Assembly (NCBI RefSeq): GCF_001427305.1
Contig: NZ_LMFZ01000004.1
Span: 158,714 to 222,713, forward strand
DNA from: Duganella sp. Root1480D1
GTDB lineage: Bacteria; Pseudomonadota; Gammaproteobacteria; Burkholderiales; Burkholderiaceae_D
DNA length: 64,000 nt
Direction of reading: 5' to 3'
Shown: piece by piece, positions 44,851 to 54,337 of the stretch
How positions within the stretch are numbered: position 1 is the first letter of the stretch
Layout of the letters: every line of letters starts with the position of its first letter
The notes under the pieces: generated by a model
Told to the model about the DNA's origin: nothing
Databases searched by the model: none
The model's input: the letters and a program-made list of their open reading frames with translations, nothing else
Program-made: the position numbers and the translations under genes

Positions 44851-46527
44851 TTAGTTCTTGTTGTCGAACTTGGCTTTCAGCAGCGCGCCCAGGCTGGTGG
44901 TGCCGGAAGCGGCGCTGGAGTCAGCGGCCATCTTCGACATCACTTCAGCGGTGTCCGCGTTGTCTTTAGCTTTGATCGACAGCTGGATCGAACGTGCCTT
45001 GCGATCGATGTTGATCACCAGGGCTTCCACGGAATCACCAACCTTCAGGTGGGTGCCGGCATCTTCCACGCGGTCGCGGGAGATTTCGGAAGCGCGCAGG
45101 TAGCCTTCAACTTCTTCGGACAGCTGAATTACGGCGCCTTTTGGCTCAACCGACTTAACGGTACCGGTCACCAGGGAGCCCTTGTCGTTCATGGCTGCGA
45201 AGTTGTTGAATGGATCGCCTTCCAGTTGCTTAACGCCCAGGGAAACGCGCTCACGCTCAACGTCGATTGCCAGAACAACGGCTTCCAGTTCGTCACCTTT
45301 CTTGAACTTGCGCACGGCTTCTTCGCCGGACTCGGTCCAGGACAGGTCGGACAGGTGCACCAGGCCGTCGATGTTGCCTGGCAGGCCGATGAACACGCCG
45401 AAGTCGGTGATCGACTTGATTGCGCCCTTGACCTTATCGCCCTTCTTGTGGGTCATGCCGAAGTCGTCCCAAGGGTTTGCCTTGCACTGCTTCATACCCA
45501 GGGAGATACGACGACGCTCTTCGTCGATTTCCAGGACCATGACTTCAACTTCGTCGCCCAGTTGAACGACTTTGTTAGGAGCCACGTTCTTGTTGGTCCA
45601 GTCCATTTCGGACACGTGAACCAGGCCTTCGATGCCTTGTTCAACTTCAACGAACGCACCGTAGTCGGTCAGGTGGGTGACTTTACCGAACAGGCGGGTG
45701 CCTTGTGGGTAACGACGGGACAGACCGGTCCAAGGATCGTCGCCCAGTTGCTTCACGCCCAGGGACACACGGTTCTTCTCTTGATCGTACTTCAGGACCT
45801 TAGCGGTGATCTCTTGACCCACGGTCAGGACTTCCGAAGGGTGACGCACGCGGCGCCATGCCAGGTCGGTGATGTGCAGCAGGCCGTCGATGCCGCCCAG
45901 GTCAACGAACGCACCGTAGTCGGTGATGTTCTTGACGACGCCGGTCACCACGGTGCCTTCTTTCAGGGTTTCCATCAGCTTCTGACGCTCTTCGCCCATC
46001 GAAGCTTCGATGACGGCGCGGCGGGACAGAACCACGTTGTTGCGCTTGCGGTCCAGCTTGATAACCTTGAACTCGAGGGTCTTGCCTTCGAATGGGGTGG
46101 TGTCCTTGACTGGACGGGTGTCTACCAGCGAACCTGGCAGGAAAGCGCGGATGCCGTTGGTCAGAACGGTCAGGCCGCCCTTGACTTTGCCATTGACGGT
46201 ACCAACGACGATCTCGCCGGATTCCATTGCTTTTTCCAGTGCCAGCCACGATGCCAGGCGCTTAGCCTTGTCACGGGACAGGATGGTATCGCCGAAACCA
46301 TTTTCCAGCGATTCGATGGCCACGGAAACGAAGTCGCCTACTTTGACTTCCAGTTCGCCTTGGTCATTCTTGAATTCTTCAACAGGAATGAAAGCTTCCG
46401 ATTTCAGGCCTGCGTTAACGATCACAAAGTTGTGGTCCAGACGCACGACTTCAGCGGAGATCACTTCGCCAGAGCGCATGTCTTGACGCGACAGGGACTC
46501 TTCGAAGAGGGCTGCAAAACTTTCCAT
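44851..46527 (-). CDS. rpsA: 30S ribosomal protein S1
   Basis: 558 residues, the normal length. It has six S1 RNA-binding repeats: the first two are divergent (ribosome-binding), and the four later ones carry G-x-V-K-x-I-x-D/Y-GAF(V/I)-type motifs such as [26 protein letters not shown] and [14 protein letters not shown]. It unwinds mRNA for initiation. The gene stands between cmk and ihfB as in most proteobacteria. Confidence 0.98.
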   Translation of the reverse strand: MESFAALFEESLSRQDMRSGEVISAEVVRLDHNFVIVNAGLKSEAFIPVEEFKNDQGELEVKVGDFVSVAIESLENGFGDTILSRDKAKRLASWLALEKAMESGEIVVGTVNGKVKGGLTVLTNGIRAFLPGSLVDTRPVKDTTPFEGKTLEFKVIKLDRKRNNVVLSRRAVIEASMGEERQKLMETLKEGTVVTGVVKNITDYGAFVDLGGIDGLLHITDLAWRRVRHPSEVLTVGQEITAKVLKYDQEKNRVSLGVKQLGDDPWTGLSRRYPQGTRLFGKVTHLTDYGAFVEVEQGIEGLVHVSEMDWTNKNVAPNKVVQLGDEVEVMVLEIDEERRRISLGMKQCKANPWDDFGMTHKKGDKVKGAIKSITDFGVFIGLPGNIDGLVHLSDLSWTESGEEAVRKFKKGDELEAVVLAIDVERERVSLGVKQLEGDPFNNFAAMNDKGSLVTGTVKSVEPKGAVIQLSEEVEGYLRASEISRDRVEDAGTHLKVGDSVEALVINIDRKARSIQLSIKAKDNADTAEVMSKMAADSSAASGTTSLGALLKAKFDNKN

Positions 46528-46603
46528 TATTTATTTCCAGGTTAGCCAGTAAGGCCCGCACTATGCGGCTTCAACTGGGTTGAGGGTTGAACAAAACAGC
46601 TAT

Positions 46604-47272
46604 TTATTTATGGGCGGCGGCCCACCATTTCAACACCTGCTCGGTCGCTTCATCAGCGTTCATGGCAGACGTATCGAGGAGGTACGCACCCTCTGCCGGC
46701 GCCAGCGGCGCAATGGCCCGGTTCATATCCCGGTCGTCGCGCGCTTTCAAATCCATCAGCAGGTCTTGCATACTAGCAGAAATTCCCTTTCCGATCAATT
46801 GCTTATAGCGGCGATCGGCGCGCGCCTCGACGGAGGCGGTCAAAAACACCTTGAGGGGCGCGTGCGGGAAGATGACGGAGCCCATGTCGCGGCCGTCGGC
46901 CACCAGGCCAGGGGTCTTGCGGAAGCTCAGTTGCAGGCCGTACAGCGCTTGCCTTACCGCCGGCAGGGCGGCGATTTTTGATGCCGTATTGCCAACTTCT
47001 TCGGCGCGGATGGCGTCGGTGACGTTTTCCTGCGACAAGTAGATGGCGTCGCCTGCGAAGTGGATGTTCAGGTGCTCGGCCAGCTTGGCCAGGGCATGCT
47101 CGTCGTTCAGGTTGGTCTCGCGGCGCAGCGCCTGCAGCGCGGTCAGGCGGTACAGGGCGCCGGAATCGAGGAGGTGGAAGCCAAGCTTGTCCGCGACCTT
47201 GTGGGCCACGGTGCCCTTGCCGCTAGCGGTCGGGCCGTCGATGGTGATGACTGGGATGTTCGATGTTGGCAT
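46604..47272 (-). CDS. cmk: Cytidylate kinase
   Basis: 222 residues. The P-loop [15 protein letters not shown] is at about 13-27, and the CMP-binding region with [15 protein letters not shown] and [26 protein letters not shown] follows. It phosphorylates CMP and dCMP. The gap to rpsA is 76 bp. It is 124 bp behind aroA, where a double palindromic repeat is inserted. Confidence 0.96.
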   Translation of the reverse strand: MPTSNIPVITIDGPTASGKGTVAHKVADKLGFHLLDSGALYRLTALQALRRETNLNDEHALAKLAEHLNIHFAGDAIYLSQENVTDAIRAEEVGNTASKIAALPAVRQALYGLQLSFRKTPGLVADGRDMGSVIFPHAPLKVFLTASVEARADRRYKQLIGKGISASMQDLLMDLKARDDRDMNRAIAPLAPAEGAYLLDTSAMNADEATEQVLKWWAAAHK

Positions 47273-47286
47273 ATGGTTAATTTCTA

Positions 47287-47386
47287 AACCGGTAAACCAG
47301 TGTCAGACCCACAGGGTCTGACACTTGCCCGCGGCAGCCGCGGACCGGTGCCTGACCCTGCGGGTCAGGCACCGCTTTGCCGGTTT
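47287..47386. repeat. Palindromic extragenic repeat, copy 3 (double unit)
   Basis: Begins AACCGGTAAAC, holds two palindromes (GTCAGACCC-ACA-GGGTCTGAC and GCCTGACCC-TGC-GGGTCAGGC) separated by CGCGGCAGCCGCG, and ends GCCGGTTT. It fills nearly all of the cmk-aroA gap. Confidence 0.85.
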
Positions 47387-47396
47387 TGGCTAAAAG

Positions 47397-48728
47397 TTAA
47401 ACGCTACCACGCTTAGCGATCGACGCAAACGCAGCAAAATACTCAGGGAACGTCTTCGCGACGCATTTTGGATCATTGATCCGAACCTTGGCGCCCTGAC
47501 GGATAAATCCATCCAGCGACGCCAGCGAGAAGCACATGGCCATGCGGTGGTCATCGTAAGTATCAATGGCCGCAGGCAGCAGTGTGGCAGGCGGAGTGAC
47601 GGACAGCCAGTCCGCCCCCTCCTCCACCGTCGCCCCCAGCTTGCGCAGTTCGGTCGCCATGGCGGACAGGCGGTCAGTCTCCTTCACGCGCCACGATGCA
47701 ATATTGCGCAAGGTAGTGGTGCCTTCAGCGTACAGCGCCGCCACGGCGATGGTCATCGCCGCATCCGGAATATGGTTAAAGTCCATGTCGACCGCCTTCA
47801 GCGGACCGTTCGCGCTGGCTTCGATCCAGTTATCGCCCATGACGATGGTCGCTCCCATCTGCTCCAGCGCCTGCGCAAAGCGCACGTCGCCCTGGATCGA
47901 GTTGTTGCCCACGCCCAGCACCCGCACCGGGCCGCGGCCAATCGCGCCGGCAGCCAGGAAGTAGGAAGCGCTGGAGGCATCGCCTTCCACATGAATGGTG
48001 CCCGGGCTCTTGTACGTCTGCCCAGCCGGAATGGTGAACGAAGACCAGCCATCCTGCTCCACCACGCCGCCGAAGCGGCGCATCAGGTTCAGCGTAATTT
48101 CAATGTAAGGCTTGGAAATCAGCTCGCCTTCAACGTCGATGGTCACAGCCTGTTCGCGCGCCATCAGCGGCGCCACCATCAACAGCGCGGTCAGGAACTG
48201 GCTCGACACATCGCCGCGCACGGACAGGCGCTGCGACTTGAACTCGCCGGTGCGGATATGCAGCGGCGGGTAGCCCTTGTTCATGGTGTATTCGATATCG
48301 GCGCCGGCAGCATTCAGCGCGTCGACCAGGTCGCCGATCGGGCGTTCATGCATGCGCGGCACGCCATGCACCTTGAAGTCGCCGCCGATCACGGCCAGCG
48401 CAGCGGTCAGCGGACGGATCGCGGTGCCGGCGTTGCCCATGAACAGGTCGGCAGTGCGCAGCGGCCAGCTGCCTTTCACGCCCAGCACCACGTGCACGGT
48501 GCTTTCACCTTCACGATGTTCGGTCCAGTTCACACCCAGCGAGCGCAGTGCGGCCAGCATCACGGCAGTGTCGTCGGAGGCCAGCAGGTCGATGACGCGG
48601 GTTTCTCCCTCTGCCAGCGCGGCCAGCAGCAGGATGCGGTTGGAAATGGATTTCGAGCCTGGCAGGCGCACCGTGCCTTCGGCATGGGCGACCGGCAGCA
48701 GGTCGAGGTAATGCGGATAATCAGTCAT
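47397..48728 (-). CDS. aroA: 3-phosphoshikimate 1-carboxyvinyltransferase (EPSP synthase)
   Basis: 443 residues. [17 protein letters not shown] is the shikimate-phosphate site at about 23-39; [15 protein letters not shown] is at about 97-111; the catalytic Asp/Glu region is [13 protein letters not shown]; the end has [13 protein letters not shown]. It makes EPSP for chorismate. It is 9 bp after tyrA in the aromatic amino acid block. Confidence 0.97.
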   Translation of the reverse strand: MTDYPHYLDLLPVAHAEGTVRLPGSKSISNRILLLAALAEGETRVIDLLASDDTAVMLAALRSLGVNWTEHREGESTVHVVLGVKGSWPLRTADLFMGNAGTAIRPLTAALAVIGGDFKVHGVPRMHERPIGDLVDALNAAGADIEYTMNKGYPPLHIRTGEFKSQRLSVRGDVSSQFLTALLMVAPLMAREQAVTIDVEGELISKPYIEITLNLMRRFGGVVEQDGWSSFTIPAGQTYKSPGTIHVEGDASSASYFLAAGAIGRGPVRVLGVGNNSIQGDVRFAQALEQMGATIVMGDNWIEASANGPLKAVDMDFNHIPDAAMTIAVAALYAEGTTTLRNIASWRVKETDRLSAMATELRKLGATVEEGADWLSVTPPATLLPAAIDTYDDHRMAMCFSLASLDGFIRQGAKVRINDPKCVAKTFPEYFAAFASIAKRGSV

Positions 48729-48737
48729 GCGTGTTCC

Positions 48738-49751
48738 TTATTCTGCCGCCGCGTCTTTCGGCTGCGGCGGCTCAGCCGCCTCGATGGTCTCGATCCATTG
48801 CCGGCGCGCGCGCTGGGCGTTGGCATAGGTAGCTTCAAGGGCGGCGGCGTCGCCAGCGGCAAGGCTGGCGCGCAAGCGGGTTAATTGTGCCAGATATGCA
48901 TCCAGCTCAGTCAGGAGTGCGGCCTGGTTGGCGAGGCTGATGTCGCGCCACATTTCAGGCGAGCTGCCGGCGATGCGGGTGAAGTCGCGGAAACCGCTGG
49001 CAGCATATTGGAACAGCAAATCCGAGTGGGGCTTGCGCTCGATGTCGTCTACCAGCGCATAGGCCAGCAGGTGGGGAAGATGGCTGACGGCGGCGAACAC
49101 TTTGTCGTGGTCTTCCGGGGTCAGGGTATGGATGATGGCGCCACAGGCTTTCCAGGCCGCCGCAACGCGCTCGACGGCGGTGGGGCCGTTCTCGGCCAGG
49201 GGCGTGAGGACGGTTTTCTTGCCTTGATAGAGGTCGGCGATGGCAGCGTCGGGGCCGTTGGTTTCGCGGCCGGCGATGGGGTGGCCGGGGACGAACTGGC
49301 TTACTCGCTCGCCCATGACGGCGCGGGCGGCGGCGGCGACGTCGGATTTGGTGCTGCCGGCGTCGGTGACGATGGTGCTGGCGTCCAGGTGCGGCAGGAT
49401 TGCTGTCAAGATGCGGCCTGTCTGCGCCACCGGCGCGGCCAGCAGGATCAGGTCGGCGCCTTTAATCGCGTCTTCAAACCGGCAAACCGGCCTGGCGGCC
49501 GTACCCGTCTGACCCGCAGGGTCAGACACCGATACGCGGCGGCCGCTGGCGAGTGTCTGACCCTGCGGGTCAGACACTGGGGTACCGGTTTGGGCGGCCG
49601 AGTCGATGATACCCAATTCGAGCGCCCGCGCCAGGAACGCCTCCGAGCGATCCACGCCAACAATATGCCGAACAGCGCCAGCCTGCCTCAGCGCCCGCGC
49701 AAACGAGCCGCCGATCAGGCCAACACCGAAAATAACAACCTTATTAAGCAC
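48738..49751 (-). CDS. tyrA: Prephenate dehydrogenase with an in-frame palindromic-repeat insertion
   Basis: 337 residues. The NAD-binding Rossmann motif VVIFGVGLIGGSFARALR is at about 5-22, and the catalytic-domain motifs GHPIAGRETNGPDAA and VSHLPHLLAYALV follow. Residues about 54-91, between GIIDSAA and FEDAIKGADLILLA, are an extra segment encoded by the repeat at 49477-49590. It contains SDPQGQT and SDPAGQT, and is not part of the family. The insertion keeps frame and lies in a loop of the Rossmann half, so activity may be kept. The start overlaps the hisC stop by 8 bp. Confidence 0.93.
   Translation of the reverse strand: MLNKVVIFGVGLIGGSFARALRQAGAVRHIVGVDRSEAFLARALELGIIDSAAQTGTPVSDPQGQTLASGRRVSVSDPAGQTGTAARPVCRFEDAIKGADLILLAAPVAQTGRILTAILPHLDASTIVTDAGSTKSDVAAAARAVMGERVSQFVPGHPIAGRETNGPDAAIADLYQGKKTVLTPLAENGPTAVERVAAAWKACGAIIHTLTPEDHDKVFAAVSHLPHLLAYALVDDIERKPHSDLLFQYAASGFRDFTRIAGSSPEMWRDISLANQAALLTELDAYLAQLTRLRASLAAGDAAALEATYANAQRARRQWIETIEAAEPPQPKDAAAE
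49477..49590. repeat. Palindromic repeat, copy 4, inside tyrA
   Basis: 114 bp from AACCGGCAAAC to the closing TACCGGTT. Two palindromes of the GTCTGACCC...GGGTCAGAC type are joined by CGATACGCGGCGGCCG. The length is divisible by three and contains no stop on the tyrA strand, so the element is translated. Confidence 0.9.
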
Positions 49752-50862
49752 GATCCTCCGCCAGCGCCTTACGCAGCGCAGTAATCAGCACCGCATTCTC
49801 TTGCGGCAGGCCGATGGAAATACGCAGCCACTGCGGCAAGCCGTAGTTGCCGACCGGGCGCACGATCACGCCCTGCTTCAGCAGCGCCAGGTTGATACGC
49901 GCACCAGCCGCATCATCGGAACCCACGCGCACCAGCACGAAGTTACCGTAGGAAGGCACAAACTCCAGTCCCATATCCTTGAACGCTTCCACGAACTGCT
50001 CGTACCCGGCAGTATTATTGGCTGCCGATTTCGACAGGAACTCCTTGTCATTCAGCGCCGCAATCGCCGCAGCCTGCGCCAGCGAGTTCACATTGAAAGG
50101 CTGGCGGATACGATTCATCAGGTCGGTCACTTCCGGCTGCGCCAGCGCGAAGCCCACACGCAGGCCGGCCAGGCCGTAGGCCTTGGAGAAAGTGCGCGAC
50201 ACCAGCAGGTTCGGGTACTTCTTGACCCAGGCCGCCGACTCGTACTGGTCTTCCTTCTTCAGGAATTCGTTGTACGCCTCGTCCAGCACGACGACGACGT
50301 TCGCAGGCACCTTCTGCAGGAAGGCTTCGATCTCGGCGCCGGTGACGAAAGTACCAGTCGGGTTGTTCGGGTTGGCGATGAACACCAGCTTGGTGTCCGC
50401 TTCAATCGCAGCCGCCATCGCATCCAGGTCGTGGCCATGGTTCTTGGCCGGCACCACGATGTGGCGTGCACCGATGCCCTGGGTCGCCAATGCGTACACG
50501 GCGAACGAATACTGCGAATACACGACCGACTGACCGCGCTCAACGAAAGCGTGTGCAGCGATTTCCAGGATGTCGTTGGAGCCATTGCCCAGCGTGATCC
50601 AGTCCATCGGCACGTCGTAGCGCTTGGACAGCGCCATTTTCAGTTCGAAGGCATTGGCATCTGGGTAGCGGCCCAGTTCAGCAGCGGCAGCGGCCATGGC
50701 CTTCTGCGCCGATTCCGGCACGCCGAACGGGTTCTCGTTCGATGCCAGCTTAACGATGGACTCTTCTTTCAGGCCGAATTCGCGCGCCACTTCGGAGATA
50801 GGCTTGCCAGCCTGGTAAGGAGCGATTGCGCGAACGTATTCAGGGCCGTAATTCTTGGACAT
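49744..50862 (-). CDS. hisC: Histidinol-phosphate/aromatic aminotransferase
   Basis: 372 residues of PLP aminotransferase fold type I. The PLP Lys is in VSRTFSKAYGLAGLRVGFA, with Asn-Pro motif IANPNNPTGTFV and Asp-Tyr VVLDEAYNEF. It sits between pheA and tyrA, so it is likely to act on aromatic keto acids as well as or instead of histidinol phosphate. An aromatic-transaminase name (AroAT) would be equally defensible. Confidence 0.93.
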   Translation of the reverse strand: MSKNYGPEYVRAIAPYQAGKPISEVAREFGLKEESIVKLASNENPFGVPESAQKAMAAAAAELGRYPDANAFELKMALSKRYDVPMDWITLGNGSNDILEIAAHAFVERGQSVVYSQYSFAVYALATQGIGARHIVVPAKNHGHDLDAMAAAIEADTKLVFIANPNNPTGTFVTGAEIEAFLQKVPANVVVVLDEAYNEFLKKEDQYESAAWVKKYPNLLVSRTFSKAYGLAGLRVGFALAQPEVTDLMNRIRQPFNVNSLAQAAAIAALNDKEFLSKSAANNTAGYEQFVEAFKDMGLEFVPSYGNFVLVRVGSDDAAGARINLALLKQGVIVRPVGNYGLPQWLRISIGLPQENAVLITALRKALAEDRA

Positions 50863-50883
50863 GGATCTAATCTCTTTTAAAAG

Positions 50884-51957
50884 TCAGGTGAGGCTGGTCG
50901 GGTAAGAGCCCAGCACTTTGAAGAAGGCGGCATTGTCCTTGAGTTCAGCCAATGCCTTTGTCACGGACGGGTCTTGCACGTGCCCCTCTACGTCAACATA
51001 GAAATAGTATTCCCACGTGCCGATGCGGGCCGGGCGCGACTCGAAACGCGTCATCGACACGCCATGCTTGGCCAGTGGCGCCAGCAACTGGTACACGGCG
51101 CCGGCTTTGTTCGGCACTGCGAGCACCATCGAAGTGTGGTCGCGGCCGGACGGGTTGGTCTGCAGGCAGCCGATCACCACGAAACGGGTGCGGTTGTGCG
51201 GGTCGTCCTGGATATGGGCATTCACCACGCCCAGCCCATATTGCGCACCGGCGTGTTCGCTGGCGATGGCGGCGATGGTCGGGTCGTCGCCCGCCATACG
51301 CGCCGCTTCGGCATTCGAGGCCACGGCGCGGCGCTCGATATGTGGGTAGTTCTGGTTCAGCCACACCTGGCATTGGGCCAGCGCTTGCGAATGGGCGCAG
51401 ATCACCTGCACGCCTTCCATGGTGCCGGTCTTGGTCATCAGGCTGTGGTGCACGGCAATCGCGATCTCGCCCGAGATCAGGCAAGGGGTGGCCAGCATCA
51501 GGTCCAGCGTGCGGTTCACGGCGCCTTCAGAGGAATTCTCGACCGGCACCACGCCGAAATCGGCGGTACCGGCCTCCGTCGCGCGGAACACTTCATCGAT
51601 CGATGCACAGGGGATGCCATCGACAGCGGTGCCGAACTGCGCGTACACCGCCTGCTCGCTGAAGGTGCCGGCCGGGCCGAGGTAGGCCACGGTCACGCGG
51701 CGCTCCAGCGCGCGGCAGGCCGACATGATCTCGCGGAAGATGGTCTGCACTTCGCGGCCGCCCAGCGGGCCGGGGTTGCGGTCGGCCACGCCGCGCAGCA
51801 CCTGGGCTTCGCGCTCGGGACGGAATACGGGCGCATTGGTTTCGGCCTTGACGTGCCCTACTTCCTGCGCCACTTTGGCGCGCTCGTTGAGCAACGCCAG
51901 GATTTGCGCGTCGATCGAATCGATCTTCTCGCGGAGGGGTTTCAGTTTGTCTGTCAT
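50884..51957 (-). CDS. pheA: Bifunctional chorismate mutase/prephenate dehydratase (P-protein)
   Basis: 357 residues from the ATG at 51957. The chorismate mutase domain is at about 1-85 (LREKIDSIDAQILALLNERAKVAQEV). Prephenate dehydratase is at about 90-270 (VAYLGPAGTFSEQA, VVPVENSSEGAV, and the catalytic Thr region NRTRFVVIG). The ACT domain at about 280-357 has the Phe-binding ESRPARIGTWEYYFYVD. An open frame continues upstream to 52074 through the palindromic repeat but is rejected as the start. Phe feedback control is expected. Confidence 0.96.
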   Translation of the reverse strand: MTDKLKPLREKIDSIDAQILALLNERAKVAQEVGHVKAETNAPVFRPEREAQVLRGVADRNPGPLGGREVQTIFREIMSACRALERRVTVAYLGPAGTFSEQAVYAQFGTAVDGIPCASIDEVFRATEAGTADFGVVPVENSSEGAVNRTLDLMLATPCLISGEIAIAVHHSLMTKTGTMEGVQVICAHSQALAQCQVWLNQNYPHIERRAVASNAEAARMAGDDPTIAAIASEHAGAQYGLGVVNAHIQDDPHNRTRFVVIGCLQTNPSGRDHTSMVLAVPNKAGAVYQLLAPLAKHGVSMTRFESRPARIGTWEYYFYVDVEGHVQDPSVTKALAELKDNAAFFKVLGSYPTSLT

Positions 51958-51986
51958 TCGTTTGCGTTCACTTTGTGCGGGCTCTA

Positions 51987-52086
51987 AACCGGTAACCCTG
52001 TGTCTGACCCGCAGGGTCAGGCACCGATACGCGGCAGTCGCGGGCCAAAGTGTCTGACCCTGCGGGTCAGACACTGGTTTACCGGT
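51987..52086. repeat. Palindromic extragenic repeat, copy 5 (double unit)
   Basis: Between pheA and serC. It starts AACCGGTAAC, has two palindromes (GTCTGACCC-GCA-GGGTCAGGC and GTCTGACCC-TGC-GGGTCAGAC) with CGATACGCGGCAGTCGCG between them, and ends GGTTTACCGGTT. The organisation is almost identical to the copy in tyrA. Confidence 0.88.
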
Positions 52087-52088
52087 TT

Positions 52089-53171
52089 TCAGCGCCCTGC
52101 AAATTCGTTCAAGTAGTCGACCAGCGCTTGCACGCCCTCGATCGGCATCGCGTTATAAATCGATGCCCGCATACCACCGACGGACTTGTGGCCCTTCAGC
52201 TGCAACAGCCCGCGCGCCTTCGCACCGGCCAGGAATGCTTCATTTTTCGATTCGTCGCGCAGGTAGAACGGGATATTCATGCGCGAACGATATTCTTTTG
52301 CGACGCGATTCTGATAGAAGTCGTCGGCGCCGAGCGCCTGGTACAGCAGCTCGGCTTTCTCAATATTACGCTTTTCCATGGCGGCGACGCCGCCCTGTTT
52401 CTTCAGCCACTGGAACACCAGGCCGGCGATATAGATGCCGTAGGTTGGTGGCGTGTTGTACATCGATTCGTTTTCCGCCACGTTCTTGAAGTCGAAAGCG
52501 GACGGGCAGAATGGCAGCGCCTTGCCGATCAGGTCATCGCGCACGATGACCACGGTGACGCCTGCCGGGCCGATATTCTTTTGTGCACCGCCGAAGATCA
52601 CGCCGTACTTGCTGACATCCACTGGACGCGACAGGATGTGCGACGACATATCGGCCACGATGTCGGTGTCGCCTTGCGCGGTCGGCACGAAGTTGAACTC
52701 GACACCGTCAATCGTTTCGTTGGTGCAGATGTGGAGGTAGGAAGCCCCCGGGGTCAGCTTCCATTCCGCCTGGTCCGGCACGCGATCGAAACCGGTCGCC
52801 TGCGACGAGGCCGCCACGTTGACGCGGGCATAGCGCGCCGCTTCCTTGATCGACTTGCTGGACCAGGAGCCGGTCTGCACGAAATCGATGGTGCTGTCGG
52901 CGCCGCCGCTCAGGTTCATCGGCAGCACGGCATTCTGCGACAGGCCGCCGCCCTGCATGAACAGGATCCGGTAATTGTCCGGCACCGCCAGCAGCTCGCG
53001 CAGGTCGCGCTCAGCGGCTTTGTAGATCGAAATGAATTCAGGACCGCGGTGGCTCATCTCCATGACGGACATCCCGCTGCCCTGCCAGTCCAGCATTTCA
53101 GCGGCCGCCTGTTGCAGCACTTCCTTAGGCAGCACGGCCGGGCCGGCAGAGAAATTGTAGATGTTCGCCAC
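52089..53171 (-). CDS. serC: Phosphoserine aminotransferase
   Basis: 360 residues. [22 protein letters not shown] is the family N-terminus, and the PLP Lys is in [18 protein letters not shown]. It makes phosphoserine for serine and phosphohydroxythreonine for vitamin B6. It heads the serC-pheA-hisC-tyrA-aroA order conserved in betaproteobacteria. The frame ends three bases after the palindromic repeat edge. Confidence 0.97.
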   Translation of the reverse strand: MANIYNFSAGPAVLPKEVLQQAAAEMLDWQGSGMSVMEMSHRGPEFISIYKAAERDLRELLAVPDNYRILFMQGGGLSQNAVLPMNLSGGADSTIDFVQTGSWSSKSIKEAARYARVNVAASSQATGFDRVPDQAEWKLTPGASYLHICTNETIDGVEFNFVPTAQGDTDIVADMSSHILSRPVDVSKYGVIFGGAQKNIGPAGVTVVIVRDDLIGKALPFCPSAFDFKNVAENESMYNTPPTYGIYIAGLVFQWLKKQGGVAAMEKRNIEKAELLYQALGADDFYQNRVAKEYRSRMNIPFYLRDESKNEAFLAGAKARGLLQLKGHKSVGGMRASIYNAMPIEGVQALVDYLNEFAGR

Positions 53172-53190
53172 GTCAAAACTCCTTACTTGT

Positions 53191-53706
53191 TCACTTAGTT
53201 TGCTCTACCACGCGCTTGGCGCGCTCCTGCACCAGCTTTTGTGCCGCTTGGGCGCTTTCGCCCATCAGCATCGGCATCACTTCCAGCGACTTCTTGCCGG
53301 TCGGGCTGCGGTAGAAAGCCGTCAGGGCCTTCACGTCTTCCTGCGTGAAATGGCGCGCGTACAGCGGCACCACCTGGTTGTACAGTTCATCGACCAGCTT
53401 CGGATCGTTCAGGTCTTTTTGCAGGGCGGCGCTGATGACCGGCATGCGGCGCTCCACATTCGCCATTTCCGCCTTGCGCTGCTCGTCGTTGAATTTTGGA
53501 TTATTGCGCACCACCGCTTCCGCGCGCATGCGCAGGATCTGCGGCAGCGCCTTAGCCAGGTTTTGCAGCGAAGTAGCCATATTGGCGCGTGCACCGGTGG
53601 TTTCCATCAGCTCGCGGATGGATGCCTCGCTCGCAGGGGCAGCAGGAGCTGCGTGGGCGGCGGCGGCGAAAGCAAATACTGCGGCGGCGAAGGCGGTCTT
53701 CTTCAT
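53191..53706 (-). CDS. DUF2059 secreted protein (first of a tandem pair)
   Basis: 171 residues. The signal peptide [20 protein letters not shown] is followed by a helical DUF2059 body with [37 protein letters not shown]. The same motif is in the next gene upstream, so the two are paralogues. Only 12 bp separate them. Function is unknown. Confidence 0.9.
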   Translation of the reverse strand: MKKTAFAAAVFAFAAAAHAAPAAPASEASIRELMETTGARANMATSLQNLAKALPQILRMRAEAVVRNNPKFNDEQRKAEMANVERRMPVISAALQKDLNDPKLVDELYNQVVPLYARHFTQEDVKALTAFYRSPTGKKSLEVMPMLMGESAQAAQKLVQERAKRVVEQTK

Positions 53707-53718
53707 GCTTGCTCCTTA

Positions 53719-54252
53719 TTATTTACGGAACTGCTCCATTGCTTTCTGAATCCGCGGCATGGTCAGGCGCTGGCCAATGGCCATCGACTCCGCCATCACC
53801 TGCGGCATCAACTGCATGCTCTTCATGCCGACCGGCGTGCGGTAGTAAGCCGCGATCTGCTTCAGTTCATCGGCGGTGAAATGGCGCGAGTACAGTGCGA
53901 TCATTTCGCTTTCCATGTCAGCCATCAGGCCAGGATCGCTCAGGACGCCGCTCACCACTTCCGCCATTTTCGGCAGCTCGGCTTCCATCTTCAGGAGCAT
54001 TTCATGGCGCTGGGCGTCGTTCAGGCTGGTGTCGGCCTTGATCGAAGCTTCGATCTGCTGGCGCATGATGTTGGGCATGGTCCTGGACATCTGGTCCATC
54101 GATGCTTTCCACATGCTGCGGTAATTCATCGCATCCAGCAGGTCGCGCACGGCGGCCGCGTTGGCCGGCGCCGGGGCTGGGACCGGGTCAGCGGCAAACG
54201 CCCCCTGGGCCAGGGTGAAGGAAGCGATCAGGGCCAGGACGATTTTCTTCAT
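53719..54252 (-). CDS. DUF2059 secreted protein (second of a tandem pair)
   Basis: 177 residues. The signal peptide ends near AFA-ADP. The DUF2059 motif is EMIALYSRHFTADELKQIAAYYRTPVGMKSMQLMPQVM. It shares about the same length and design with the downstream neighbour. The upstream gyrA is closed by a terminator, so this pair has its own promoter in the 54252-54280 region or reads through from gyrA. Confidence 0.9.
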   Translation of the reverse strand: MKKIVLALIASFTLAQGAFAADPVPAPAPANAAAVRDLLDAMNYRSMWKASMDQMSRTMPNIMRQQIEASIKADTSLNDAQRHEMLLKMEAELPKMAEVVSGVLSDPGLMADMESEMIALYSRHFTADELKQIAAYYRTPVGMKSMQLMPQVMAESMAIGQRLTMPRIQKAMEQFRK

Positions 54253-54282
54253 TGCTTATTCGTTTTCCGAATTTGGTCGTTG

Positions 54283-54326
54283 AAAAAACTAACGGGCCCG
54301 GCCTGATGTCTCAGACGGGGCCCGTT
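54283..54326 (-). terminator. Rho-independent terminator of gyrA
   Basis: AACGGGCCC (54291-54299) and GGGCCCGTT (54318-54326) form a perfect 9-bp stem; on the minus strand it is followed by AGTTTTTT. It starts 12 bp after the gyrA stop. Confidence 0.9.
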
Positions 54327-54337
54327 GCGGGTCAGCC

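Noticed and set aside
51958..52074. N-terminal extension of PheA through the palindromic repeat
   Set aside because: The chorismate mutase domain starts right at the ATG at 51957; the earlier residues are translated repeat.
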